In this document: positions 1 to 12,153 of the stretch, one piece after another
Numbering within the stretch: the stretch's first letter is position 1
How the letters are laid out: each line of letters begins with the position of its first letter
Source of the DNA: Primula veris
Taxonomy: Eukaryota > Streptophyta > Magnoliopsida > Ericales > Primulaceae
Length of the DNA: 64,000 nucleotides
Direction of reading: 5' to 3'
Assembly: GCA_963682055.1 (NCBI GenBank)
Contig: OY821741.1
Coordinates: 24,250,711 to 24,314,710 of the forward strand
The notes under the pieces: generated by a model
Told to the model about the DNA's origin: nothing
The model's database searches: none
Seen by the model: only the letters and a program-made list of their open reading frames with translations
Position numbers and translations under genes: made by a program

Positions 1-1
1 G

Positions 2-106
2 GATTAAAGGCCATCACAGCCCAAATACTTAATAAGATTCCTACATTGTTCAAAGGGATGAGAAATGAAGTGAGCAAGTTCAAATGCCGAAAGTCTCATT
101 AAAAAT
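2..106 (+). repeat. Monomer A of the dimer, first example (105 bp)
   Basis: This is the first half-unit. It runs from gattaaaggccatcacagcc through caaatacttaataagattcc, cattgttcaaagggatgag and agtgagcaagttcaaatg to the tail ccgaaagtctcattaaaaat. GC is about 35%. The commonest A variants are ttcaaatg/tttaaatg, gattcct/gatttct, aaatactt/aaatcctt, and a variable tail before the next unit (cattaaaaat, cattaaatat, cattaaagat, cattaaatac, caataaatag, caataaataa). A one-base deletion giving ttgttaaaggg makes a 104-bp form. Monomer A differs from B mainly after the cattg block, where it is about 9 bp shorter. Confidence 0.95.
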
Positions 107-220
107 GATTAAAGGCCATCACAGCCCAAACCCTTAATAAGACTCTGTCATTGAGCAGTTGAATGAACGAGAAAGCAACTGAGCATGTTTAAGATCGATG
201 TCGAAAATCACATTAAGTAG
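107..220 (+). repeat. Monomer B of the dimer, first example (114 bp)
   Basis: This is the second half-unit. It shares the opening 20-plus bases and cttaataaga with monomer A, then continues with ctctgtcattgagcagttg, aatgaacgagaaagcaactg, agcatgtttaagatcgatgt and cgaaaatcacattaagtag. GC is about 39%. Common alleles are aaaccctt/aaacgctt/aaactctt, ctgacatt/ctgtcatt, gaacgag/gaatgag/gaatcaacgag, caactgag/caagtgag/gaaagtgag, atcgatg/attgatg/ctcgatg and tctcatt/tcacatt/tcatatt. The alleles travel together in recognisable combinations, so B monomers fall into a few subtypes. The homology with A implies an ancestral monomer of about 110 bp that later became fixed as a dimer. Confidence 0.95.
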
Positions 221-2605
221 GATTAAAGGCCATCACAGCCCAAATACTTAATAAGATTCCTACATTGTTCAAAGGGATGAGAAATGAAGTGAGCAAGTTT
301 AAATGCCGAAAGTCTCATTAAATATGATTAAAGGCCATCACAGCCCAAACCCTTAATAAGACTCTGACATTGAGCAGTTGAATGAACGAGAAAGCAACTG
401 AGAATGTTCAAGATCGATGTCGAAAATCACATTAAGTAGGATTAAAGGCCATCACAGCCCAAATACTTAATAAGATTCCTACATTGTTCAAAGGGATGAG
501 AAATGAAGTGAGCAAGTTCAAATGCCGAAAGTCTCAATAAATAGGATTAAAGGCCATCACAGCCCAAACCCTTAATAAGACTCTGACATTGAGCAGTTGA
601 ATGAATGAGAAAGCAAGTGAGCATGTTCAAGATTGATGTCGAAAATCTCATTAAGTAGGATTAAAGGCCATCACAGCCCAAATACTTAATAAGATTCCTA
701 CATTGTTCAAAGGGATGAGAAATGAAGTGAGCAAGTTCAAATGCCGAAAGTCTCAATAAATAGGATTAAAGGCCATCACAGCCCAAACCCTTAATAAGAC
801 TCTGACATTGAGCAGTTGAATGAATGAGAAAGAAAGTGAGCATGTTCAAGCTCGATGTCGAAAATCTCATTAAGTAGGATTAAAGGCCATCACAGCCCAA
901 ATCCTTAATAAGATTCCTACATTGTTCAAAGGGATGAGAAATGAAGTGAGCAAGTTCAAATGCCGAAAGTCTCATTAAATATGATTAAAGGCCATCACAG
1001 CCCAAACCCTTAATAAGACTCTGACATTGAGCAGTTGAATGAACGAGAAAGCAACTGAGCATGTTCAAGATCGATGTCGAAAATCACATTAAGTAGGATT
1101 AAAGGCCATCACAGCCCAAATACTTAATAAGATTCCTACATTGTTCAAAGGGATGAGAAATGAAGTGAGCAAGTTCAAATGCCGAAAGTCTCATTAAAAA
1201 TGATTAAAGGCCATCACAGCCCAAACCCTTAATAAGACTCTGACATTGAGCAGTTGAATGAACGAGAAAGCAACTGAGCATGTTTAAGATCGATGTCGAA
1301 AATCACATTAAGTAGGATTAAAGGCCATCACAGCCCAAATACTTAATAAGATTCCTACATTGTTCAAAGGGATGAGAAATGAAGTGAGCAAGTTTAAATG
1401 CCGAAAGTCTCATTAAATATGATTAAAGGCCATCACAGCCCAAACCCTTAATAAGACTCTGACATTGAGCAGTTGAATGAACGAGAAAGCAACTGAGCAT
1501 GTTTAAGATTGATGTCGAAAATCACATTAAGTAGGATTAAAGGCCATCACAGCCCAAATACTTAATAAGATTCCTACATTGTTCAAAGGGATGAGAAATG
1601 AAGTGAGCAAGTTCAAATGCCGAAAGTCTCAATAAATAGGATTAAAGGCCATCACAGCCCAAACCCTTAATAAGACTCTGACATTGAGCAGTTGAATGAA
1701 TGAGAAAGCAAGTGAGCATGTTCAAGCTCGATGTTGAAAATCTCATTAAGTAGGATTAAAGGCCATCACAGCCCAAATACTTAATAAGATTCCTACATTG
1801 TTCAAAGGGATGAGAAATGAAGTGAGCAAGTTCAAATGCCGAAAGTCTCATTAAAGATGATTAAAGGCCATCACAGCCCAAACCCTTAATAAGACTCTGA
1901 CATTGAGCAGTTGAATGAATGAGAAAGCAAGTGAGCATGTTCAAGCTCGATGTCGAAAATCTCATTAAGTAGGATTAAAGGCCATCACAGCCCAAATACT
2001 TAATAAGATTCCTACATTGTTCAAAGGGATGAGAAATGAAGTGAGCAAGTTCAAATGCCGAAAGTCTCATTAAATATGATTAAAGGCCATCACAGCCCAA
2101 ACCTTTAATAAGACTCTGACATTGAGCAGTTGAATGAACGAGAAAGCAAGTGAGCATGTTCAAGATTGATGTCGAAAATCTCATTAAGTAGGATTAAAGG
2201 CCATCACAGCCCAAATACTTAATAAGATTCCTACATTGTTCAAAGGGATGAGAAATGAAGTGAGCAAGTTCAAATGCCGAAAGTCTCATTAAAAATGATT
2301 AAAGGCCATCACAGCCCAAACCCTTAATAAGACTCTGACATTGAGCAGTTGAATGAACGAGAAAGCAAGTGAGCATGTTCAAGATCGATGTCGAAAATCT
2401 CATTAAGTAGGATTAAAGGCCATCACAGCCCAAATACTTAATAAGATTCCTACATTGTTCAAAGGGATGAGAAATGAAGTGAGCAAGTTCAAATGCCGAA
2501 AGTCTCATTAAATATGATTAAAGGCCATCACAGCCCAAACCCTTAATAAGACTCTGACATTGAGCAGTTGAATGAACGAGAAAGCAAGTGAGCATGTTCA
2601 AGATT

Positions 2606-4355
2606 GATGTCGAAAATCTCATTAAGTAGGATTAAAGGCCATCACAGCCCAAATACTTAATAAGATTCCTACATTGTTAAAGGGATGAGAAATAAAGTGA
2701 GCAAGTTTAAATGCCGAAAGTCTCATTAAATATGATTAAAGGCCATCACAGCCCAAACGCTTAATAAGACTCTGTCATTGAGCAGTTGAATGAACGAGAA
2801 AGCAACTGAGCATGTTCAAGATCGATGTCGAAAATCTCATTAAGTAGGATTAAAGGTCATCACAGCCCAAATACTTAATAAGATTCCTACATTGTTCAAA
2901 GGGATGAGAAATGAAATGAGCAAGTTCAAATGCCGAAAGTCTCATTAAAAATGATTAAAGGCCATCACAGCCCAAACCCTTAATAAGACTCTGTCATTGA
3001 GCAGTTGAATGAACGAGAAAGCAAGTGAGCATGTTCAAGATTGATGTCGAAAATCTCATTAAGTAGGATTAAAGGCCATCACAGCCCAAATACTTAATAA
3101 GATTTCTACATTGTTCAAAGGGATGAGAAATGAAGTGAGCAAGTTCAAATGCCGAAAGTCTCATTAAAAATGATTAAAGGCCATCACAGCCCAAACCCTT
3201 AATAAGACTCTGACATTGAGCAGTTGAATGAACGAGAAAGCAAGTGAGCATGTTCAAGATCGATGTCGAAAATCTCATTAAGTAGGATTAAAGGCCATCA
3301 CAGCCCAAATACTTAATAAGATTCCTACATTGTTCAAAGGGATGAGAAATGAAGTGAGCAAGTTCAAATGCCGAAAGTCTCATTAAATATGATTAAAGGC
3401 CATCACAGCCCAAACCCTTAATAAGACTCTGACATTGAGCAGTTGAATGAACGAGAAAGCAAGTGAGCATGTTCAAGATTGATGTCGAAAATCTCATTAA
3501 GTAGGATTAAAGGCCATCACAGCCCAAATACTTAATAAGATTCCTACATTGTTAAAGGGATGAGAAATGAAGTGAGCAAGTTTAAATGCCGAAAGTCTCA
3601 TTAAATATGATTAAAGGCCATCACAGCCCAAACGCTTAATAAGACTCTGTCATTGAGCAGTTGAATGAACGAGAAAGCAACTGAGCATGTTCAAGATCGA
3701 TGTCGAAAATCTCATTAAGTAGGATTAAAGGCCATCACAGCCCAAATACTTAATAAGATTCCTAAATTGTTCAAAGGGATGAGAAATGAAATGAGCAAGT
3801 TCAAATGCCGAAAGTCTCATTAAAAATGATTAAAGGCCATCACAGCCCAAACCCTTAATAAGACTCTGACATTGAGCAGTTGAATGAACGAGAAAGCAAC
3901 TGAGCATGTTCAAGATCGATGTCGAAAATCACATTAAGTAGGATTAAAGGCCATCACAGCCCAAATACTTAATAAGATTCTTACATTGTTCAAAGGGATG
4001 AGAAATGAAGTGAGCAAGTTCAAATGCCGAAAGTCTCATTAAATATGATTAAAGGCCATCACAGCCCAAACCCTTAATAAGACTCTGACATTGAGCAGTT
4101 GAATGAACGAGAAAGCAAGTGAGCATGTTCAAGCTCGATGTCGAAAATCTCATTAAGTAGGATTAAAGGCCATCACAGCCCAAATACTTAATAAGATTCC
4201 TACATTGTTCAAAGGGATGAGAAATGAAGTGAGCAAGTTCAAATGCCGAAAGTCTCATTAAAGATGATTAAAGGCCATCACAGCCCAAACCCTTAATAAG
4301 ACTCTGACATTGAGCAGTTGAATGAATGAGAAAGCAAGTGAGCATGTTCAAGCTC
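2606..4355 (+). repeat. 8-dimer higher-order unit, copy 1 (1,750 bp)
   Basis: This unit consists of six 219-bp and two 218-bp dimers. Positions 2,606-4,428 match 4,356-6,178 at an offset of 1,750 bp at every marker checked: aataaagtgag (2,691 and 4,441), aaaggtcatc (2,854 and 4,604), cctaaattgt (3,761 and 5,511), gattcttacatt (near 3,977 and 5,727). The match stops where ttgttaaaggg in copy 2 meets ttgttcaaaggg at the start of copy 3. This is a tandem duplication in the literal sense, with 73 bp of overlap in which the exchange point cannot be placed. Confidence 0.88.
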
Positions 4356-6105
4356 GATGTCGAAAATCTCATTAAGTAGGATTAAAGGCCATCACAGCCC
4401 AAATACTTAATAAGATTCCTACATTGTTAAAGGGATGAGAAATAAAGTGAGCAAGTTTAAATGCCGAAAGTCTCATTAAATATGATTAAAGGCCATCACA
4501 GCCCAAACGCTTAATAAGACTCTGTCATTGAGCAGTTGAATGAACGAGAAAGCAACTGAGCATGTTCAAGATCGATGTCGAAAATCTCATTAAGTAGGAT
4601 TAAAGGTCATCACAGCCCAAATACTTAATAAGATTCCTACATTGTTCAAAGGGATGAGAAATGAAATGAGCAAGTTCAAATGCCGAAAGTCTCATTAAAA
4701 ATGATTAAAGGCCATCACAGCCCAAACCCTTAATAAGACTCTGTCATTGAGCAGTTGAATGAACGAGAAAGCAAGTGAGCATGTTCAAGATTGATGTCGA
4801 AAATCTCATTAAGTAGGATTAAAGGCCATCACAGCCCAAATACTTAATAAGATTTCTACATTGTTCAAAGGGATGAGAAATGAAGTGAGCAAGTTCAAAT
4901 GCCGAAAGTCTCATTAAAAATGATTAAAGGCCATCACAGCCCAAACCCTTAATAAGACTCTGACATTGAGCAGTTGAATGAACGAGAAAGCAAGTGAGCA
5001 TGTTCAAGATCGATGTCGAAAATCTCATTAAGTAGGATTAAAGGCCATCACAGCCCAAATACTTAATAAGATTCCTACATTGTTCAAAGGGATGAGAAAT
5101 GAAGTGAGCAAGTTCAAATGCCGAAAGTCTCATTAAATATGATTAAAGGCCATCACAGCCCAAACCCTTAATAAGACTCTGACATTGAGCAGTTGAATGA
5201 ACGAGAAAGCAAGTGAGCATGTTCAAGATTGATGTCGAAAATCTCATTAAGTAGGATTAAAGGCCATCACAGCCCAAATACTTAATAAGATTCCTACATT
5301 GTTAAAGGGATGAGAAATGAAGTGAGCAAGTTTAAATGCCGAAAGTCTCATTAAATATGATTAAAGGCCATCACAGCCCAAACGCTTAATAAGACTCTGT
5401 CATTGAGCAGTTGAATGAACGAGAAAGCAACTGAGCATGTTCAAGATCGATGTCGAAAATCTCATTAAGTAGGATTAAAGGCCATCACAGCCCAAATACT
5501 TAATAAGATTCCTAAATTGTTCAAAGGGATGAGAAATGAAATGAGCAAGTTCAAATGCCGAAAGTCTCATTAAAAATGATTAAAGGCCATCACAGCCCAA
5601 ACCCTTAATAAGACTCTGACATTGAGCAGTTGAATGAACGAGAAAGCAACTGAGCATGTTCAAGATCGATGTCGAAAATCACATTAAGTAGGATTAAAGG
5701 CCATCACAGCCCAAATACTTAATAAGATTCTTACATTGTTCAAAGGGATGAGAAATGAAGTGAGCAAGTTCAAATGCCGAAAGTCTCATTAAATATGATT
5801 AAAGGCCATCACAGCCCAAACCCTTAATAAGACTCTGACATTGAGCAGTTGAATGAACGAGAAAGCAAGTGAGCATGTTCAAGCTCGATGTCGAAAATCT
5901 CATTAAGTAGGATTAAAGGCCATCACAGCCCAAATACTTAATAAGATTCCTACATTGTTCAAAGGGATGAGAAATGAAGTGAGCAAGTTCAAATGCCGAA
6001 AGTCTCATTAAAGATGATTAAAGGCCATCACAGCCCAAACCCTTAATAAGACTCTGACATTGAGCAGTTGAATGAATGAGAAAGCAAGTGAGCATGTTCA
6101 AGCTC
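4356..6105 (+). repeat. 8-dimer higher-order unit, copy 2 (1,750 bp)
   Basis: This is the second tandem copy of the preceding unit, with the same order of dimer subtypes and the same private variants. From 4,745 onward it also matches the third copy at an offset of 1,532 bp, for example gatttctaca at 4,851 and 6,383, cctaaattgt at 5,511 and 7,043, and ttacattgtt at 5,731 and 7,263. It therefore links an 8-dimer period to a 7-dimer period. Confidence 0.88.
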
Positions 6106-8220
6106 GATGTCGAAAATCTCATTAAGTAGGATTAAAGGCCATCACAGCCCAAATACTTAATAAGATTCCTACATTGTTCAAAGGGATGAGAAATGAAGTG
6201 AGCAAGTTCAAATGCCGAAAGTCTCATTAAATATGATTAAAGGCCATCACAGCCCAAACCTTTAATAAGACTCTGACATTGAGCAGTTGAATGAACGAGA
6301 AAGCAAGTGAGCATGTTCAAGATTGATGTCGAAAATCTCATTAAGTAGGATTAAAGGCCATCACAGCCCAAATACTTAATAAGATTTCTACATTGTTCAA
6401 AGGGATGAGAAATGAAGTGAGCAAGTTCAAATGCCGAAAGTCTCATTAAAAATGATTAAAGGCCATCACAGCCCAAACCCTTAATAAGACTCTGACATTG
6501 AGCAGTTGAATGAACGAGAAAGCAAGTGAGCATGTTCAAGATCGATGTCGAAAATCTCATTAAGTAGGATTAAAGGCCATCACAGCCCAAATACTTAATA
6601 AGATTCCTACATTGTTCAAAGGGATGAGAAATGAAGTGAGCAAGTTCAAATGCCGAAAGTCTCATTAAATATGATTAAAGGCCATCACAGCCCAAACCCT
6701 TAATAAGACTCTGACATTGAGCAGTTGAATGAACGAGAAAGCAAGTGAGCATGTTCAAGATTGATGTCGAAAATCTCATTAAGTAGGATTAAAGGCCATC
6801 ACAGCCCAAATACTTAATAAGATTCCTACATTGTTAAAGGGATGAGAAATGAAGTGAGCAAGTTTAAATGCCGAAAGTCTCATTAAATATGATTAAAGGC
6901 CATCACAGCCCAAACGCTTAATAAGACTCTGTCATTGAGCAGTTGAATGAACGAGAAAGCAACTGAGCATGTTCAAGATCGATGTCGAAAATCTCATTAA
7001 GTAGGATTAAAGGCCATCACAGCCCAAATACTTAATAAGATTCCTAAATTGTTCAAAGGGATGAGAAATGAAATGAGCAAGTTCAAATGCCGAAAGTCTC
7101 ATTAAAAATGATTAAAGGCCATCACAGCCCAAACCCTTAATAAGACTCTGACATTGAGCAGTTGAATGAACGAGAAAGCAACTGAGCATGTTCAAGATCG
7201 ATGTCGAAAATCACATTAAGTAGGATTAAAGGCCATCACAGCCCAAATACTTAATAAGATTCTTACATTGTTCAAAGGGATGAGAAATGAAGTGAGCAAG
7301 TTCAAATGCCGAAAGTCTCATTAAATATGATTAAAGGCCATCACAGCCCAAACCCTTAATAAGACTCTGACATTGAGCAGTTGAATGAACGAGAAAGCAA
7401 GTGAGCATGTTCAAGCTCGATGTCGAAAATCTCATTAAGTAGGATTAAAGGCCATCACAGCCCAAATACTTAATAAGATTCCTACATTGTTCAAAGGGAT
7501 GAGAAATGAAGTGAGCAAGTTCAAATGCCGAAAGTCTCATTAAAGATGATTAAAGGCCATCACAGCCCAAACCCTTAATAAGACTCTGACATTGAGCAGT
7601 TGAATGAATGAGAAAGCAAGTGAGCATGTTCAAGCTCGATGTCGAAAATCTCATTAAGTAGGATTAAAGGCCATCACAGCCCAAATACTTAATAAGATTC
7701 CTACATTGTTCAAAGGGATGAGAAATGAAGTGAGCAAGTTCAAATGCCGAAAGTCTCATTAAATATGATTAAAGGCCATCACAGCCCAAACCTTTAATAA
7801 GACTCTGACATTGAGCAGTTGAATGAACGAGAAAGCAAGTGAGCATGTTCAAGATTGATGTCGAAAATCTCATTAAGTAGGATTAAAGGCCATCACAGCC
7901 CAAATACTTAATAAGATTTCTACATTGTTCAAAGGGATGAGAAATGAAGTGAGCAAGTTCAAATGCCGAAAGTCTCATTAAAAATGATTAAAGGCCATCA
8001 CAGCCCAAACCCTTAATAAGACTCTGACATTGAGCAGTTGAATGAACGAGAAAGCAAGTGAGCATGTTCAAGATCGATGTCGAAAATCTCATTAAGTAGG
8101 ATTAAAGGCCATCACAGCCCAAATACTTAATAAGATTCCTACATTGTTCAAAGGGATGAGAAATGAAGTGAGCAAGTTCAAATGCCGAAAGTCTCATTAA
8201 ATATGATTAAAGGCCATCAC
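6106..8220 (+). repeat. 7-dimer-period copy of the same higher-order unit, copy 3
   Basis: Positions 6,277-8,220 match 4,745-6,688 at an offset of 1,532 bp, that is seven dimers including one 218-bp dimer. The dimer carrying aataaagtgag and aaaggtcatc in copies 1 and 2 is absent, and a dimer with aaacctttaataag is present (6,258 and again at 7,790). The match ends at 8,221, where caccgccc appears instead of cacagccc. The change in period is best explained by an unequal exchange that altered the dimer number. Confidence 0.82.
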
Positions 8221-8317
8221 CGCCCAAACCCTTAATAAGACTCTGTCATTGAGCAGTTGAATGAACGAGAAAGCAACTGAGCATGTTCAAGATCGATGTC
8301 GAAAATCTCATTAAGTA

Positions 8318-10108
8318 GGATTAAAGGCCATCACAGCCCAAATACTTAATAAGATTCCTACATTGTTCAAAGGGATGAGAAATGAAGTGAGCAAGTTCAA
8401 ATGCCGAAAGTCTCATTAAAAATGATTAAAGGCCATCACAGCCCAAACCCTTAATAAGACTCTGTCATTGAGCAGTTGAATGAACGAGAAAGCAACTGAG
8501 CATGTTTAAGATCGATGTCGAAAATCACATTAAGTAGGATTAAAGGCCATGACAGCCCAAATACTTAATAAGATTCCTACATTGTTCAAAGGGATGAGAA
8601 ATGAAGTGAGCAAGTTTAAATGCCGAAAGTCTCATTAAATATGATTAAAGGCCATCACAGCCCAAACCCTTAATAAGACTCTGACATTGAGCAGTTGAAT
8701 GAACGAGAAAGCAACTGAGAATGTTCAAGATCGATGTCGAAAATCACATTAAGTAGGATTAAAGGCCATCACAGCCCAAATACTTAATAAGATTCCTACA
8801 TTGTTCAAAGGGATGAGAAATGAAGTGAGCAAGTTCAAATGCCGAAAGTCTCAATAAATAGGATTAAAGGCCATCACAGCCCAAACCCTTAATAAGACTC
8901 TGACATTGAGCAGTTGAATGAATGAGAAAGCAAGTGAGCATGTTCAAGATTGATGTCGAAAATCTCATTAAGTAGGATTAAAGGCCATCACAGCCCAAAT
9001 ACTTAATAAGATTCCTACATTGTTCAAAGGGATGAGAAATGAAGTGAGCAAGTTCAAATGCCGAAAGTCTCAATAAATAGGATTAAAGGCCATCACAGCC
9101 CAAACCCTTAATAAGACTCTGACATTGAGCAGTTGAATGAATGAGAAAGAAAGTGAGCATGTTCAAGCTCGATGTCGAAAATCTCATTAAGTAGGATTAA
9201 AGGCCATCACAGCCCAAATCCTTAATAAGATTCCTACATTGTTCAAAGGGATGAGAAATGAAGTGAGCAAGTTCAAATGCCGAAAGTCTCATTAAATATG
9301 ATTAAAGGCCATCACAGCCCAAACCCTTAATAAGACTCTGACATTGAGCAGTTGAATGAACGAGAAAGCAACTGAGCATGTTCAAGATCGATGTCGAAAA
9401 TCACATTAAGTAGGATTAAAGGCCATCACAGCCCAAATACTTAATAAGATTCCTACATTGTTCAAAGGGATGAGAAATGAAGTGAGCAAGTTCAAATGCC
9501 GAAAGTCTCAATAAATAGGATTAAAGGCCATCACAGCCCAAACCCTTAATAAGACTCTGACATTGAGCAGTTGAATGAATGAGAAAGCAAGTGAGCATGT
9601 TCAAGCTCGATGTCGAAAATCTCATTAAGTAGGATTAAAGGCCATCACAGCCCAAATACTTAATAAGATTCCTACATTGTTCAAAGGGATGAGAAATGAA
9701 GTGAGCAAGTTCAAATGCCGAAAGTCTCATTAAAGATGATTAAAGGCCATCACAGCCCAAACCCTTAATAAGACTCTGACATTGAGCAGTTGAATGAATG
9801 AGAAAGCAAGTGAGCATGTTCAAGCTCGATGTCGAAAATCTCATTAAGTAGGATTAAAGGCCATCACAGCCCAAATACTTAATAAGATTCCTACATTGTT
9901 CAAAGGGATGAGAAATGAAGTGAGCAAGTTCAAATGCCGAAAGTCTCATTAAATATGATTAAAGGCCATCACAGCCCAAACCTTTAATAAGACTCTGACA
10001 TTGAGCAGTTGAATGAACGAGAAAGCAAGTGAGCATGTTCAAGATTGATGTCGAAAATCTCATTAAGTAGGATTAAAGGCCATCACAGCCCAAATACTTA
10101 ATAAGATT
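8318..10108 (+). repeat. Second copy of the left-edge block, two dimers shorter
   Basis: This region matches 1-1,193 and then about 1,631-2,229, with exactly two dimers (438 bp) missing between the two segments. The breakpoint lies within 9,391-9,510, where flanking sequences are too alike to resolve it. It carries the same run of markers (gagaatgttcaag at 8,717, gaaagaaagtgag near 9,147, aaatcctt near 9,217, aaaccttt at 9,980). A private change is ggccatgacagccc near 8,548. Confidence 0.83.
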
Positions 10109-11059
10109 TCTACATTGTTCAAAGGGATGAGAAATGAAGTGAGCAAGTTCAAATGCCGAAAGTCTCATTAAAAATGATTAAAGGCCATCACAGCCCAAAC
10201 CCTTAATAAGACTCTGACATTGAGCAGTTGAATGAACGAGAAAGCAAGTGAGCATGTTCAAGATCGATGTCGAAAATCTCATTAAGTAGGATTAAAGGCC
10301 ATCACAGCCCAAATACTTAATAAGATTCCTACATTGTTCAAAGGGATGAGAAATGAAGTGAGCAAGTTCAAATGCCGAAAGTCTCATTAAATATGATTAA
10401 AGGCCATCACAGCCCAAACCCTTAATAAGACTCTGACATTGAGCAGTTGAATGAACGAGAAAGCAAGTGAGCATGTTCAAGATTGATGTCGAAAATCTCA
10501 TTAAGTAGGATTAAAGGCCATCACAGCCCAAATACTTAATAAGATTCCTACATTGTTAAAGGGATGAGAAATGAAGTGAGCAAGTTTAAATGCCGAAAGT
10601 CTCATTAAATATGATTAAAGGCCATCACAGCCCAAACGCTTAATAAGACTCTGTCATTGAGCAGTTGAATGAACGAGAAAGCAACTGAGAATGTTCAAGA
10701 TCGATGTCGAAAATCTCATTAAGTAGGATTAAAGGTCATCACAGCCCAAATACTTAATAAGATTCCTACATTGTTCAAAGGGATGAGAAATGAAATGAGC
10801 AAGTTCAAATGCCGAAAGTCTCATTAAAAATGATTAAAGGCCATCACAGCCCAAACCCTTAATAAGACTCTGTCATTGAGCAGTTGAATGAACGAGAAAG
10901 CAAGTGAGCATGTTCAAGATTGATGTCGAAAATCTCATTAAGTAGGATTAAAGGCCATCACAGCCCAAATACTTAATAAGATTTCTACATTGTTCAAAGG
11001 GATGAGAAATGAAGTGAGCAAGTTCAAATGCCGAAAGTCTCATTAAAAATGATTAAAGG

Positions 11060-12153
11060 CCATCACAGCCCAAACCCTTAATAAGACTCTGACATTGAGC
11101 AGTTGAATGAACGAGAAAGCAAGTGAGCATGTTCAAGATCGATGTCGAAAATCTCATTAAGTAGGATTAAAGGCCATCACAGCCCAAATACTTAATAAGA
11201 TTCCTACATTGTTCAAAGGGATGAGAAATGAAGTGAGCAAGTTCAAATGCCGAAAGTCTCATTAAATATGATTAAAGGCCATCACAGCCCAAACCCTTAA
11301 TAAGACTCTGACATTGAGCAGTTGAATGAACGAGAAAGCAAGTGAGCATGTTCAAGATTGATGTCGAAAATCTCATTAAGTAGGATTAAAGGCCATCACA
11401 GCCCAAATACTTAATAAGATTCCTACATTGTTAAAGGGATGAGAAATGAAGTGAGCAAGTTTAAATGCCGAAAGTCTCATTAAATATGATTAAAGGCCAT
11501 CACAGCCCAAACGCTTAATAAGACTCTGTCATTGAGCAGTTGAATGAACGAGAAAGCAACTGAGCATGTTCAAGATCGATGTCGAAAATCTCATTAAGTA
11601 GGATTAAAGGCCATCACAGCCCAAATACTTAATAAGATTCCTACATTGTTCAAAGGGATGAGAAATGAAATGAGCAAGTTCAAATGCCGAAAGTCTCATT
11701 AAAAATGATTAAAGGCCATCACAGCCCAAACCCTTAATAAGACTCTGACATTGAGCAGTTGAATGAACGAGAAAGCAACTGAGCATGTTCAAGATCGATG
11801 TCGAAAATCACATTAAGTAGGATTAAAGGCCATCACAGCCCAAATACTTAATAAGATTCCTACATTGTTCAAAGGGATGAGAAATGAAGTGAGCAAGTTC
11901 AAATGCCGAAAGTCTCAATAAATAGGATTAAAGGCCATCACAGCCCAAACCCTTAATAAGACTCTGACATTGAGCAGTTGAATGAACGAGAAAGCAACTG
12001 AGCATGTTTAAGATCGATGTCGAAAATCACATTAAGTAGGATTAAAGGCCATCACAGCCCAAATACTTAATAAGATTCCTACATTGTTCAAAGGGATGAG
12101 AAATGAAGTGAGCAAGTTTAAATGCCGAAAGTCTCATTAAATATGATTAAAGA
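11060..12153 (+). repeat. 5-dimer tandem duplication nested in the 18-dimer block, copy 1 (1,094 bp)
   Basis: Positions 11,060-12,221 match 12,154-13,315 at an offset of 1,094 bp (five dimers, one of them 218 bp). Shared features are the ttgttaaaggg deletion (near 11,431 and 12,525), aaacgctt (11,511 and 12,605) and the order of subtypes. The match ends where gagcatg in copy 1 meets gagaatg in copy 2. The same nested pair is present in the downstream 18-dimer copy (about 14,999-17,254), so this duplication came first. Confidence 0.83.

Larger units (their letters stand above)
1..2229 (+). repeat. Left-edge block, copy 1 of a dispersed multi-dimer block
   Basis: Positions 1-1193 match 8,318-9,510 at an offset of 8,317 bp. 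After a jump of exactly two dimers (438 bp), positions up to 2,229 match up to 10,108 at an offset of 7,879 bp. Shared rare markers include gagaatgttcaag near 400, gaaagaaagtgag near 830, aaatccttaataag near 898 and aaacctttaataag at 2,101. The two copies differ by a two-dimer indel and a few substitutions (for example ggccatgac at 8,548 and atgttgaaaa near 1,734). The first part also matches the region from 42,691. The block contains only satellite. Confidence 0.85.

Noticed and set aside
536..541. AATAAA polyadenylation signal in the caataaatag A tail
   Set aside because: It is a recurrent single-base allele of the satellite tail with no gene upstream, so chance is sufficient.
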